Made by a program: the position numbers and the translations under genes. This document shows positions 37,901-49,488 of a stretch of DNA of 64,000 nucleotides, piece by piece. Position 1 is the first letter of the stretch; each line of letters begins with the position of its first letter. The stretch covers positions 20,124,001-20,188,000 of the forward strand of contig NC_084763.1 in NCBI RefSeq assembly GCF_028858725.1, in the 5' to 3' direction. Below the pieces are notes generated by a model that was given only the letters and a program-made list of their open reading frames with translations, made no database searches and was not told the origin of the DNA. This stretch comes from Colius striatus. Its lineage: Eukaryota; Chordata; Aves; Coliiformes; Coliidae.

Positions 37901-38639
37901 TCTGTACTAGCCTTGAGTGCATTACACGAGGGGAATACTGTGTTCAGCACCCTACACACACACAACCCACAAATTCTTTCTTGACAAATCACTTTCAAGA
38001 CAATTCTGAACACTTACTTCAAGGTCTTATAAGCCAGTTATTTTCCACACTTAGCATTGGTGAAAATCTCCAGAAAAAGACCCTAACATCTTCCTCCCCC
38101 TTTTTATACACTAAGCAAACTCTGTAATCAATATGTTTGGAACACGTGAAGAAAGAAAACTGTGATAAGACATTTATTCATCTACACAAAAGCAAGTATC
38201 CAATTATGAGACTCAAATCAAGCTCTTAAACTGACATGAATGTAAATTATGTAAGAGAACAAACATACAAAAACCTGCTGAGAAAATACTATGAAAATTT
38301 CTTAGATGGATGGCTTCACATGGACAGAAATGAGAGATATTTTCTTACTTTCATGTAGTTTAATGCAAGAACTCCATCTACTAAAAAGCAAGGCCCATTT
38401 TGCACTCTTGGGCACTACAAACATATAGGTCTTTCTTGTGAGTAGGAACTTTCTGGTGAATATTCCCCAAAGCATGTTGAAATGTCAGAACAAAGTTTGG
38501 AGTATATTATTAGTTAATTCTATCAGGTAATTTCCCAGGTGGTGGCTATTCTTATCACTCTAGAGAAGAAATTTATATGATTTATAGACAATCTTTGTTA
38601 AAGAGTTTTATTTATGAAAGAGAAAGGTCATAAGTATTT

Positions 38640-38697
38640 TATCACAGAATGGTAGGGGGTTGGAAGTGACCTTTTACAGAGCATCTAGTCCAACATC
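38640..38697 (-). mobile_element. CR1 3'-end remnant
   Basis: CACAGAATGGTAGGGGGTTG, then a GGAAGTGACC and CATCTAGTCCAACATC pattern, is the antisense form of the avian CR1 3' end. Short and diverged; the boundary on the right is uncertain. Confidence 0.7.
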
Positions 38698-40392
38698 ACG
38701 CAAATTTTATCATGCTTCTCCATATACAAAATACCACCAGTCCCAGACAACCCCTCCAAACACATAACTTAAGGGCATAATTCAGAGTCAGGTAAGTGTT
38801 CAGATCAGTGCTTATTTTAAACCACAAGAAAGCTAACACAGAAGTATCGCAATAACACCAGTGACAAAAGCCAGTACACTGAAGAGATTAGGACAGATAA
38901 CTGTTCCTACAACAAATGTGATTAAATGTATTATCAAATATAAAAAACTTAATTCATGATAAATTATAAAACTGGAACATTCCGTCACTCAGAGCAAATG
39001 ACAGCTTTTCTTACCATTGACACACTTACTATGGTAATTTCTAATAAACTTTTTCATGCTCCATTCACAGAGGCAGATCATACAATGATGAGGTCGCAAC
39101 CATTACCTACTTTAAATTTGTTTATACTGGACTATCTTGAATGTTTTAAAAACCTTTTAGGCAATCCTACTAATAAGATTTTTGTCAATGCCTTGCAGGT
39201 TTGGCACAGTTAGTATAGCATCTTACTGCAGTGTTCAAGACAGCAATACATACAACTATCACACTGTTTCTTATCCGTAAGCCACTTTATACCAAAAGAT
39301 GAGACAGATAGTTAAACAAGTGAATCAACAGTCACTGCAAAAAAGTCATAGCCTTTCAATTAAAGATAATAACTATATCATAAGCTCATATGTATGATGA
39401 ACTGTACCAATTGCTTTCAGATAAACTGATTGATCACACAGGAAATGTACATAATGATGACTGTACTATCATTGTCTCCAGCCACCTCACTTGAGTCAAC
39501 ATCTACCTTTTTCCTGACACATCTTATTACAGAGTAACAATACACACATGCAATGTACTCCACCTGCAACTTTGAATGGTCACAACCAACACGGAAAAAA
39601 CAAAGACATGCTTTTTTACTTGGTCCAAATGTTTCATGGAAGAAGCTAATTAATTTCAGCTACTTAACTAGCTGTTCAGTCTCTCTTTTCCATCCCCAGG
39701 CTCTGAAAGGGGCATAAAGTAGGGGGGAAAAAAAACCTGAGGGAATAGCTTTTCGTAGCCCTATTCAGCTCTCCTCTAAAACATAACAGGACACAAGTAC
39801 CATACCCTAGCATGCTCTAGTTCCAACTAGGCCTTATGTAGAGCTGAGCGTACCGACTACCCTAGGCCTGTTGTGATACCTCGGATGGTGGCGGACGCGT
39901 TGTCTGTGTATTTCACTTCTCAGACGCAAATGAAAGGGAAAGTGAGAGACCCATCGCCCAACCTCTCCTTTCATAACTCACAAGCAACAAGAAGGGAACA
40001 ACCCTGCCCTTGTAGCTGGACCTAGACAGTAGTAACTCCTTGCAGATATGCCCACACGCAGGCTAGAATACCCATTCTCTGCTTCTCGCCGCGCTGTCGT
40101 GCCCGAACCCTTCAACACCCGTCGCCGCTGCCGCCGCCACATCCCCTCCCCCGCAGCTTGTTCCCAAGCACGGGAGTAAGGGGAAGTGGGAAAATCGGGG
40201 GCGCCATTTTGAGACGGGAAGGGAGAGACCGGCCTCCTCCCCGCACGTCAGGCTGCCCGCCTCAGCAGCCCACACCACGGCCTGGTGTTCCCTCGGTGCG
40301 CGGCGACGGCGCCGGGGGAGGTGGCCGGCAGCAAGAGCCCGAACAACAGACGCCGCCATTCCCCGCTCCTCGCCCTGCCACCGCCTCCTCAC

Positions 40393-40650
40393 CTGGTCAG
40401 GCCGCGGCGGCCGCGCGCGGGGAAGGGGGAACAGGAGAAGCTGGGCAGTGGCGCGCGTCCGTCTGTCTCTCCGTGCGGCAGGGCCGGCGGGCGAGCCGGC
40501 GCAGGGTGGGTGGAGGAGGGAAGGCGGCTCCTCGGCGCGGCGGGGCGGGGGCGCGGCCGTGCCTCTCCCTCCCAGCCCGCCGCCGACTTCCGCCACCGCC
40601 TCGGCCCCGACCAAAACACACACACACTCACTCACACGCACTTCCGCCGC
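40393..40650 (-). other. RAB5A: RAB5A non-coding exon 1 (inferred)
   Basis: On the minus strand ACCAG|GTGAGGAGG is a strong donor at the 40393/40392 boundary, within the CpG island, and it could join the acceptor at 34397. The 5' limit near 40650 is a guess; only the donor is seen. Transcript data would decide. Confidence 0.45.
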
Positions 40651-40701
40651 CGCCGCCACGTCACGGCCCGCCCGCGCCGTGCCGTTCCGGTTCGACCGCG
40701 G

Positions 40702-40711
40702 GTCATGTGAC
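40702..40711. promoter_or_regulatory. MiT/TFE-type E-box (GTCATGTGAC)
   Basis: The 10-mer is one base from the CLEAR palindrome GTCACGTGAC and contains TCATGTGA, the M-box core bound by MITF/TFEB-family factors. It lies just upstream of the inferred RAB5A exon 1. Binding is not shown. Confidence 0.45.
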
Positions 40712-40781
40712 TCCCTTTCTTTCCCACCGCTTCCACTTCCTCCTTTTGTTTCTTCTTCCCTCTACCGCGCCGGGACCGGCG

Positions 40782-40795
40782 GTTACCATGGCAAC
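40782..40795. promoter_or_regulatory. RFX X-box (GTTACCATGGCAAC)
   Basis: This differs by a single base from the palindromic RFX consensus GTTGCCATGGCAAC, with the GTNRCC and RGYAAC half-sites two bases apart. A second half-site, GTTGCC, is at 40862-40867. RFX factors drive ciliary genes; the nearest recognised ciliary gene is EFHB, 8.7 kb away. Confidence 0.6.
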
Positions 40796-41199
40796 GCGGG
40801 GCGGGCGAGGGGATAGGCCTGTGCATGGAATCCCTTCCATACTGTACCCCCCGCTGCAGCGGTTGCCATGCGCCAGCCCGTGCGGAGGCCGCCGCCGGAG
40901 GGAGCGTCGTTGCGCTGCGAGCCTGACCTGAAGGCCACCCGGCCCTGGCACGCCCGCACGCTGCCCCTGCTTGTGCTGCGCGGCCGGATGGGCCCCGAAC
41001 AGCCACTAGTCATTGGAAAGGCGGCGCTGTCAACGGGCGCCTCTGTGATCCGCGAGTTGCCCTGGACCTCCCGCTGCTCGTCAACGCCGAGGAGAGGCGT
41101 CTCAGAACGAGCGAGCACCGTCCGTGCCAGTGCCCTGAGGGCTCCGGGCGCAACGCAGCCTGGGACGGCCGCTGAGCTGCCAGAGATGGAAGCTGGGTA

Positions 41200-41888
41200 A
41201 CACGGTGACAGAGAAGTCCTGGTTTAATGCTTTAAAAGAACCAGCTTCCAAAGCTGTTAGTCAAATGAGTTGAAAGAAGGAACTATCCAGGAACTTCCAA
41301 GTTACAACTGGTAGCTTACCTAACTTAAAACATTGGAACAACCGCTGATGAAGCCTTAGAGATGGGCTCATTGTTGAAAGAATGCTAAAACTTAGGAGGA
41401 CAGGTTGCTAATATACAGCAAGTCTTGATTACTTAGTAGGTGGATACAAACAATCTGACAATACATACAGATATTAAATAGCACGCCTTGCCCTAGAGAT
41501 TTTTGGACATAGACAATTTACTTTCTACATTCCTGGTAAATTTTGTGAATCCTTGGTAATCCTGTGTGCCTCTTTTATGCCTATAACTGAGCATGAATGG
41601 TGAAAATTTTGAGGGTAATTCAGAGGTGGCATTAAGGAATGGTTAAAAGACAAAAACTTACCTCACAATGGAAGATGCCAAGGCCTGCTGACAGTGTAAG
41701 ACAGAAGAGTAAGGGTCATTTGATCACAGACTGTAAGTGGGCTGTATGGGAAGCAGAATGGTGGTGATAAATGCTTCTTCAGTCTGGAATTATAAAGGTC
41801 TAATAGTTGTCTTTTGAAGGAAATAAAAGCCAGAGCCAGTAAGATATTTAATGAGTTTGTCAATAATGGTGTTTAATTATTGGTACAA
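41200..41888. other. intergenic spacer after RAB5A CpG island
   Basis: Between the CpG island and the CR1 pair I see no recognisable gene or repeat. The sequence drops back to AT-rich composition. Confidence 0.6.
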
Positions 41889-42848
41889 TTTCATAGAATC
41901 ATCAAATGGTTTGGATTGGAAGGGATCTTAAAGCTTACCTAGTTCCACACCCCTATGGGCAGGGACACCTTCCACTAGACCAGGTTTCTCAAAAGCCCCA
42001 TCCAACCTGGCCTTAAACACTCCCATGGATGAGGCATCCATAGGTTGGATGCCCATTCTCTGAGCAACCTGTCCCAGTGCCTCACCACTCTCAGGCCCTT
42101 GTAAAAAGTTCCTCTCCTGCATTCTTGTAGGCCTCTTTAGGTACTGGATGACTGCTGTAAGGTCTCCCTGGAGCCCTCTCCAGGCTGAGCAATCCCAGCT
42201 CTCTCAGCCCATCTTAATAGAGGTGTCCCAGTCCTCTGATCATCTTCATGGCCCTCCTCTGGACTTGCTCCAACAGGTCCATGTCTTTCTTACGTTGGGG
42301 GCTCCAGAGCTGAATGCAGTATTGCAGATGGGACCTTAGTAGATTGGAGTAGAGAATCACCTCCCTTGACCTGCTGGCCATGCTTCTTTTGATGCATCCC
42401 AGGATACAGTTTGTCTTCTGTCCTGCAAGCGTACATTACTACCTCATATTTAGTTTTTTACCCACCAGTACTCCAAGTCCTTTCTTGCAGGGTGGCTCTC
42501 TATCCACTCATCTTCTGATCTGTCTGTGCTTGGAATTGCCGATGTGCAGGACCTTGCACTTGCCCTTGTTGAACTTCATGAAGTTTGCATGGGTCCACCT
42601 CTCAAGCCTGCCAAGGTGTTCTGGATGGCATCTGGTTCCCTCCAGCATGTTGACTGCACCATGCAGCTTTGTAGTGTTGGTGTAGTTGCTGAGAGTGTAC
42701 TCAATCCCACTGTCTGTGTCTCCGACAAAGATGTAAAAAAGCACTAGGGGTGCCAATATTGTTACCCTATTGATCCCAATACCAACCCCTGAGGAACACC
42801 GCTTGTCATCGGTCCCCACTTGGACATTTTGCTGTTGATTGCCACTCC
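41889..42848 (-). mobile_element. CR1 LINE fragment, left arm of inverted pair
   Basis: The + strand starts with the antisense CR1 3' end (TTTCATAGAATCATCAAATG), then CTTCCACTAGACCAGGTT, GGACTTGCTCCAACAGGTCC and, near 42780, ACCCCTGAGGAACACCGC. It covers about 960 bp of the CR1 reverse transcriptase C-terminal region and 3' UTR, with frames broken by stops and shifts. Its 5' truncation point lies against a second CR1 in the opposite orientation. Confidence 0.93.
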
Positions 42849-42861
42849 TGGGAGAAAAACT

Positions 42862-43875
42862 GATTAGATGGTCAAGTCCAATGAGTTGTGGTCACTGGAG
42901 TTAAATCCAGTTGGTGGCCAGTCACGAGTGCTGTCCCTCAGGGCTCAGTACTGGGGTCTCTTCTGTTTAACATCTTTATTAATGGTCTGGATTAGGGGAT
43001 AGAGTTTGTAGATGATGCCAAGCTGGGTGGAAATGTCGATCTGCTTGAAGGTAGGGGAGCTTTACAGAGATCTAGATAGGCTGGATGGCTCGGCCAAGGC
43101 CAGTGCCATGAGTTTCAATAAGGCCAAATGCCAAGTCCTGCACTTGGGCTACAACAATCCCCGTCAGCGCTACAGGCTTGGGAAGAGCGGCTGGAAAGCT
43201 GCCAGGCAAAGACTGACCTGGGAGTGTTGACTGACAGCCAGTTGAACATGACCCTGCAATGTGCCCAGGTGGCCAAGAAGGCCATTGGCATCCTGGCCTG
43301 TATCAGGAACAGTGTCATCAGCAGGAGTAGGGAGGTGATCATTGCCCTGTACTCAGCTTTGGTGAGGCCACACCTCAAATACTGTGTCCAGTTTTGGGCC
43401 CCTCTCTACAAGAAGGACACTGAGGTGCTGGAGAGGATCCAGAGGCAGGCTACAAAGCCAGTGAAGCATTTGGAGTATGTTTCATATGAGGAACAGCTGA
43501 GGGAATCTGGGGCTGTTTAGCCTGGAAAAAAGAAGGCTCAGGGAGAGCTTACCACTCTACAACTATCTGAAGGTTGTAGTGAGGTGGGGGACAATCTGTT
43601 CTCCCTACTAACAAGCAATAGAACAAAAGGAAATTGCATCAAGTTGCGAAGGGAAGGTTCAGGCTGGATATGAGGAGGAATTTCTTTACTGAAAAAGTTG
43701 TCAGGCATTGGAATGGGCTGCCCAGGGAGGTGCTGGAGTCATGGTCCCTGGAGGTGTTTAAGAGACAGTTGGATGCTGCACTTAGGGAAATGGTCTTGTG
43801 GTTGATAGGGCTGGGACAAAGGCTGGACTCGATCTTAAAGGTCTCTGCTAGCTGAAACAATTCTGATTCTTTGTT
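42862..43875 (+). mobile_element. CR1 LINE fragment, right arm of inverted pair
   Basis: Sense CR1 sequence beginning at the AGTTGTGGTCACTGGAGTTA block and passing through reverse-transcriptase remnants: SVLG-like and [11 protein letters not shown] (43110-43150), then a longer open piece at 43128-43520 containing [17 protein letters not shown]. It ends at a degenerate AGGTCTCTGCTAGCTGAAAC and ATTCTGATTC tail. Frameshifts and stops make it non-functional. Confidence 0.93.
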
Positions 43876-46784
43876 TAGTGGTGTTTGTGTAACGATTGTT
43901 TAGATGTTTCATCACTGGAAATACCAAATCAAGATTTGATGTTGCTATCTTCTCAAAATATGTTTTAGTTCAACCATATGTATCTAACTGAAGCAAACAT
44001 TAAGTTAGGGAAAGCTATGACTGGGATTTAGCCACAACACCAGTGAAGTGAGGATCCATTATGCCTCTCATTCATAAAATATCTGACTTTTCAGTCGTCT
44101 TGCCAATGCAGATTTATCTTCTATTGTTGCTGCTACTTTACAAATATGCTGACAGCAGAAAGAAAGGTATCATCAGTCATGTCACAGCCCTTTTTTTTTT
44201 ATAATGTCCATTCTTTAGTGCTGCTTTAGCTGTCTCACTACTTACAGCCAAAGGCCTTGTAGAATGTGAGAGGTAAAGTAACAAATCTCATATCTGTTAG
44301 CTTGCGTGCTTTCAATTTTTTGTGTGATTTTTTTCCCTTCCCTAGTATGGACATAACAATACCTTAAAAATTACTGAAGTAAAAAAAAAAAAAACAACCC
44401 AACTTACCAGCCTGTGCTTTTCCATTGGTAGCAGATTGGTCTCAAGAGTAATAATTTCACCATTCTGCTTTACTAAGTAAAAGTTAATCACTTACATAAA
44501 TGCATATTGTGAGGTGAATATGTAACTTTGAAAGAGTGAGAAAGACTTTGGATTCACCAGTGATGCAGAATGCCAGACTAGCTCCAGAGAAATGTGCTTG
44601 AAAGTATGCAGGTTTTCTGAGCTACGAGTTCATGGAAGCTTGGTGTAAAGACTGCCTTTTAGAATATTTTTAAGAGTTGTGCTTTAAATCAGGTCATCCT
44701 GCCCTAAAGCACTGCTTACTTGCTGTAACTGGTTTCAGTATGCTCAGCTGGACTGCAGGATTTTCTGAACAAAACATGAGAATCCTGATAAAGTTGTTTT
44801 TTACTCTGTATTTGATGAGCATACATTCAAGCACCGCCCCACATCCAACCACCCTGGCAGCTGCTTGCTTGCTTGCAATTACATCCCTTCAGCGGAACAG
44901 AGAATAGAATAGCAAGAATAAAAGCAAGAAAACTTGTGGGTCAAGATAAAAGACAGTTTGGTAGATGAAGGAAAGAGGAAGGAGGAAAAGGCAATATGAA
45001 TGAGATCACTCACCACCTTCCATAAACAGACAAACATCCAACCAGTCTCCCAAGTGCCAGCCATCACAGAAGTCAACTCCTTCTTCCTCCAATTTTTACT
45101 GCTAAGCAAGATGCTATGTGAATATCCCTTTGGGTCAGCTGTTCTGGCCGTGTTCCAACCCAGTACATATATGAGCAGTTTGGGATTAAAAAAAAAAGAA
45201 AATGAATATTATACTGTGAATCTTTAGAATGGCTTGAATTGAAATTCGATTTAGACATAAAATGCTCATGGCATTTTATGTTTCACTTAATCTACTCAAA
45301 TGAAGAGTGGCTGTTGGAAGATGTGATCCTAACCCACTTCCATTTCCAACTGCAAGCTTACACCTTGATTAAGTTGTGATACCCTGCAGCTGCAGAGTGA
45401 GTTGGATCAACCCCTGATGTCAGGCAAAAATAATTAACCAAAAGACAGTTTTGTGGAGGTTCAGCTGACTGAATCAGCTCCTCTGTGGCTGCAGGCCGAC
45501 TGCATCTGCTGCAGGTGAGAGTAAAGGAGTGAGTCTGGAGAACTGCTCCGAAGAGCCAAGAACTGCTCATTGGGCAGTAAAATTTCATTAAGCATAATGT
45601 GAAATCACATGCTCAGTTTACACAGAAGAATGAGAAAACATAAAAACCATAATACAGCAGTGTTCAGAAAAGAACAACCATAACATTCCATATGTAGGGA
45701 TCAGATCTTCCATACTTCTAATTTAGATAAATGAATACTATCTAAAATCAGAGTAATCTTTCTAATTAGCAAATGTACCTGAAATTCAAGGCTGAGTGGC
45801 TTTTTTTTTTAATGTGGGAATTATATGGTATAGTTGCAATAACAAAAAGAGGACAAAAGTGATAAAGAATGTATTACTTTCTCATGAGAGATGAGAGAAT
45901 TTTTCCCTTCAAAATCCTTTGAGAAGACTAAAGATATGTGGCTGAAAGCCATTTTGCTGAAACTGATAGCATGAATGACAGTCTCACGTGCATTTTGTCC
46001 GTTAAGTATGTAGTCAGTCCATGTTTTGAGTGATATGATGGATGCACTCTGAGAATCAGATCCTGCAACAGAGCCACAATACTAGTGTGCTGAGAGAAAG
46101 TATGTATCATATGCATGAGGTTCCTATTGATTGACTAACTGCCTGACTGCAAAACAGAGCTATAGTACATCTCTTTCACTGTGAAACTTCACAGTTGTTT
46201 GTAACAGACACTGAAATAAATAGTCAGCAAACAGCAAAGACTCACTTAAAATGTGTGAAATAGAGGCAGGAGAGTGTGTGCATTAACAAAATGACCAAGT
46301 TTCGGTTATTGTATTTTGGGCTTGACAGGTCTGTGAATGTTAGTGGTGAATGCGAGTTTCTTTTGTTGCAGTCTGGACAACTAGCTGTTTAAGAATAGCT
46401 CTGAAATCTCCCAGATAGTCCTACCAGTGATTATGTTTTTGCATTTTATGTCATCTTGGGTCATTCACCAAATACCAAAAGTGAAATTGTCTTAGATAAT
46501 GTTAACAAAAAAACCCCATGATTTCACTAGATGGATTTCTATTTCATTGTTTCTCTGCAGAGTTTAATGATACACTCTCTTCAATCTTTTTGTCCTTAAA
46601 TCTGACCCTAGGTGTGTAGGACCTTGGAAGTTGACTTCAGAAGACACACAGGATGTCCTTATTAGCTTTGAACTTCCAAAATGATTTTTTAAACATGTTT
46701 ATCTGTTGTAATATCCCTTTTTTCCTGTCTTATATCTCTATTTGTGTACATTTTCTCCATACGTCTATTGATTTGGTGATATTA
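43876..46784. other. intergenic spacer
   Basis: About 2.9 kb of AT-rich sequence between CR1 fragments. No gene, RNA or repeat was recognised; the open frames are short and unremarkable. Confidence 0.6.
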
Positions 46785-46979
46785 TAGAATCATAGAATGG
46801 TAGGGGTTGAAAGGGACCTGTAGAGATCATCTAGTCCCACTCCCCTGCAGAAGCAGGTCCACCTAGATCAGATCTCACGGCAACACATCCAGGCAGGTCT
46901 TGAAGACCTCCAAAGAAGGAGACTCCACATCCTCCCTGGGCAGCCTGTGCCAGGGCTCCCTCACTCTCACAGTAAAATA
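46785..46979 (-). mobile_element. CR1 3' fragment
   Basis: Antisense CR1 terminus: AGAATCATAGAATGGTAGGG, CCTGCAGAAGCAGGTCC, AGGTCTTGAAGACCTCC, up to CACTCTCACAGTAAAATA, where it breaks into a second CR1 copy. Confidence 0.93.
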
Positions 46980-47100
46980 ATCACTGAATCTCAAGGGCTG
47001 GGAGGGACCTCGAAAGGTCATTTAGTTCAACGCCTCTGCCAGAGCAGGACTATCTAGAGTAGGTTACATAGGAACTCGTCCAGGTGGGTTTTGAATGTGC
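46980..47100 (-). mobile_element. second CR1 3' fragment abutting the first
   Basis: A new antisense CR1 3' end (CACTGAATCTCAAGGGCTGG, then CGAAAGGTCATTTAGTTCAA) begins immediately where the previous copy stops. It belongs to a different subfamily variant, resembling the copy at 60137. Both are in the same orientation. Confidence 0.85.
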
Positions 47101-47726
47101 TCAGAGAACTTGTTTCTACTGGAGATATTCTTTTTATTTTGCCAGATCCTATTTTTCTGCCTTTGATGCAACCCACTCCATCAGGCCTGAGTGGATTCTT
47201 TCAATTAGCAAGTGTGGCCACCTACTGGGGAAAAAAAACAATGTAAAAATAAAATCATGCAGCAATAACAGAATGTTCTAAATGGTAATAGCTTGAGCAC
47301 AGTTAGCACATAGATAGTAACCTAGAAATGCAACAACGTGAATAAAAAATCAGGTCCCAGTTTCCTGTGCTGTACTATTATCAAACATTTTTTATGGTGA
47401 TATGCTTTACTCTTCCTCTGTATAAATAGTCCCCTCTTCTAACACCTTATCCTTACTGAGTTACTTGTCTCAATCAGATCAAATCCATCCCCAGTTTTGA
47501 ACACTTGCAGGTTTGTTCCATCACAATCTAGCCTTTACTGGATAGAAATTGCACCTGACAGAAGAACAGATCACAAGGCAACAGGTTATTTAATGTTATT
47601 TAACAAACTACCAGCAATTATTGCTTTATTTGTCAGGAACACTCTAAATAAAAATATGATTGAAGTATAAATTAGCTGAATATGTGAATTGTTTACAAGA
47701 GCTTCTTTAGTTCCCAAGTGGTGGTT

Positions 47727-48139
47727 TTGGAGCATCTTTCTTACAAAGAAAGGCTGTGGGACCTGGCACTGTTTAGCCTGGAGAAGACTGGGGTAGGTGT
47801 GGGTGTGTGGGGGGTGTCTCATTGGTGCTTCCAAGTATTTGTGGTTGAGGCATCACTTTTTTATTGTTGTATCTAGTGACAGGACAAGGGGTAATGGAAA
47901 GAAGCTGCAATACAAAAAGTTCCACTTAAACATAAGGTAAAACTATTTCATTGTGAGGGAGCCCTGGCACAGGCTGCCCAGGGAGGGTGTGGAGTCTCCT
48001 TCTCTGGAAGTTTTCAAAACCCGCCTGGACATGTTCCTGTGTGACCTGGTCTAGGTTGACCTGCTTCTACAGGGGCGTTGGACTAGATGGGAATCTCTAA
48101 AGGTCCCTTCCAACTCCTACCATTCTGTGATTCTGTGGA
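47727..48139 (+). mobile_element. CR1 LINE fragment
   Basis: Sense CR1: GGAGCATCTTTCTTACAAAG, a G/T-rich interruption at about 47795-47815, then CACAGGCTGCCCAGGGAGGG, GGACTAGATGG and the ATTCTGTGATTCTGTGG tail. Non-coding and diverged. Confidence 0.92.
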
Positions 48140-49262
48140 TGTTTTGTATTATTGTTGTTGTATGGCTATGTCTACAGCAAAAACCACTTTTTTCAGAAGG
48201 GCAGAGCTCAGTAACAGATAGTTTGATGTCTGAAGACAACATATATTACCTGGAGAAAGTTAAGCTACACTCACACATGCAAGAAAGTTAGGTGATTATA
48301 GTGCTGACATGAACTCTTGATGACTCCAAGGGCCAGAGCAGGTGGTCAGGAACTCCTACTGCCTAGTGGCCTGGTCATCAGAGTAATTGCTGCCCAAGCC
48401 TCTCGTCTTCCATTTGTAGGAAAGAAGTCAGTTTTAATTTAGATTCCTTCATTTTAAATCCTTATCAAACAAATGTGAGAGCCAAGAATAAAATGGCAAC
48501 ATCTGGTAATGTTTGTTAATTAATTACAGTTAGGGTCTCTATGTTTATATAAAATTGCTTTTGCTGTCATATGACTATAGAGAATGGATGCGATTAAATT
48601 TAGATGTTTTGCTGTGAGGAAGAGGAAAGTTTACTAAATGTCACCTGAGTGTAAAAGTCTTTGTGGGAGCTGAGGAGCTTTTAAGTAGTGATGAAACTTG
48701 TTCCGTCTTACCCATGCTGCTTTTCTAAAAAAATCAACATCTGTTTCTAAAGGGCAAATACAATGGTTTAGATATATGATATCAGACAAACAGTAAGAAT
48801 ATTCATATGTCCTGATATATGGGTAGTGCTGACAGGCTTCTCTCACCTCTGTGCCATTGTGCAGATGGGAACTACAGTTTTCTCTAGTTTTCTCTACTCT
48901 CAGTATAAAATATTTGATTGTATGTTTATACATGGGAGAACATTTGTGAAAAATGATGTATTTTTATTAGCATAATTAATATTTAAAGTTTGATCAGACT
49001 TTCAACCATGTAAGACCTTCTTTCAACCCAAAGAAGACTCCCGCCTATCTAAAGGCTTTACTATTCATGCACTTTAATAATTGGTCTAAGAAACATACTA
49101 TCGCTGCACTCGAGGCTCCGTTGTTTGCTTAGATCATGACAGTTACAAAATAGCCTGTGTGCAATTGCTTACCGGGCAGTCTCTGCAGGGTGCGAGGGGA
49201 GAAGACGACGTAGGCTGGGTGAGGGGGATATGGCGGGGAGGCGGTGGGTGCGAGTGAGATGG
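48140..49262. other. intergenic spacer before EFHB
   Basis: AT-rich spacer with no recognised gene or repeat. The composition turns G+C-rich from about 49180 on, where the EFHB promoter region begins. Confidence 0.6.
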
Positions 49263-49379
49263 TGGAGGTCTGTGAGGAGGCAGGACGGTGGGCGGTGGCG
49301 GGAGGGCTGTGAGGAGGGTGGGCAGTAGTGGGAGGGCTGTGAGGAGGGTGGGCAGTAGTGGGAGGGCTGTGAGGAGGGC
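49263..49379. repeat. 30-bp minisatellite in EFHB promoter
   Basis: Two full and one partial near-identical 30-bp units start at 49301, 49331 and 49361 (unit begins GGAGGGCTGTGAGGAGGG), with a degenerate copy at about 49263-49300. The unit length is a multiple of three, so it translates to a repeating peptide in every frame; this explains the repetitive frames seen here. Confidence 0.88.
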
Positions 49380-49488
49380 GCGCACTCTGCACGAGCGCTC
49401 GCGTCTCTGCCTGCAGGGGGCGCGGTGGCGCCGCCCGCCGCCGTTACCAGGCGGGGGGGGGCAACGGTCACCGCGGCCTCGTGCCGCT

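Larger units (their letters stand above)
34398..40392 (-). other. RAB5A: RAB5A intron 1 (in the 5' UTR)
   Basis: About 6 kb of AT-rich sequence between the inferred non-coding exon and the start-codon exon. It holds a 15-bp direct repeat (TTGCTGCTAAGATAT at 34529-34543 and 34546-34560), a compound hairpin (34860-34914) and a small CR1 remnant near 38640. No coding exon was recognised. Confidence 0.65.
40060..41180. promoter_or_regulatory. RAB5A: CpG island / RAB5A promoter
   Basis: A sharply G+C- and CpG-rich block between AT-rich flanks, at the position expected for the RAB5A promoter. Visible motifs: YY1-like GCCATTTT (40203-40210), ETS-type ACTTCCG (near 40583 and 40640), a CRE half-site ACGTCA (40658-40663), an MiT/TFE-type E-box (40702-40711) and an RFX X-box (40782-40795). 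The long frames on both strands are compositional. The island extends about 500 bp beyond the inferred RAB5A start, which leaves room for a divergent + strand transcript. Confidence 0.75.

Noticed and set aside
40063-41118. Long open frames on both strands at the RAB5A CpG island (up to 257 codons)
   Set aside because: Compositional artefacts of G+C-rich sequence; none shows a known domain. Only the 40868-41200 frame is kept as a low-interest finding because of the X-box.
42148-42747. Short frames on both strands at 42.1-42.8 kb
   Set aside because: They lie within the antisense CR1 fragment and its opposite strand.
43128-43520. 130-codon frame resembling a protein gene
   Set aside because: It is a reverse-transcriptase remnant of the CR1 element at 42862-43875, not a host gene.
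49443-49465. GTTACC and GCAAC half-sites before the EFHB start as an RFX X-box
   Set aside because: The half-sites are about 12 bases apart, while X-boxes allow 0-3; kept only as a note in the promoter entry.
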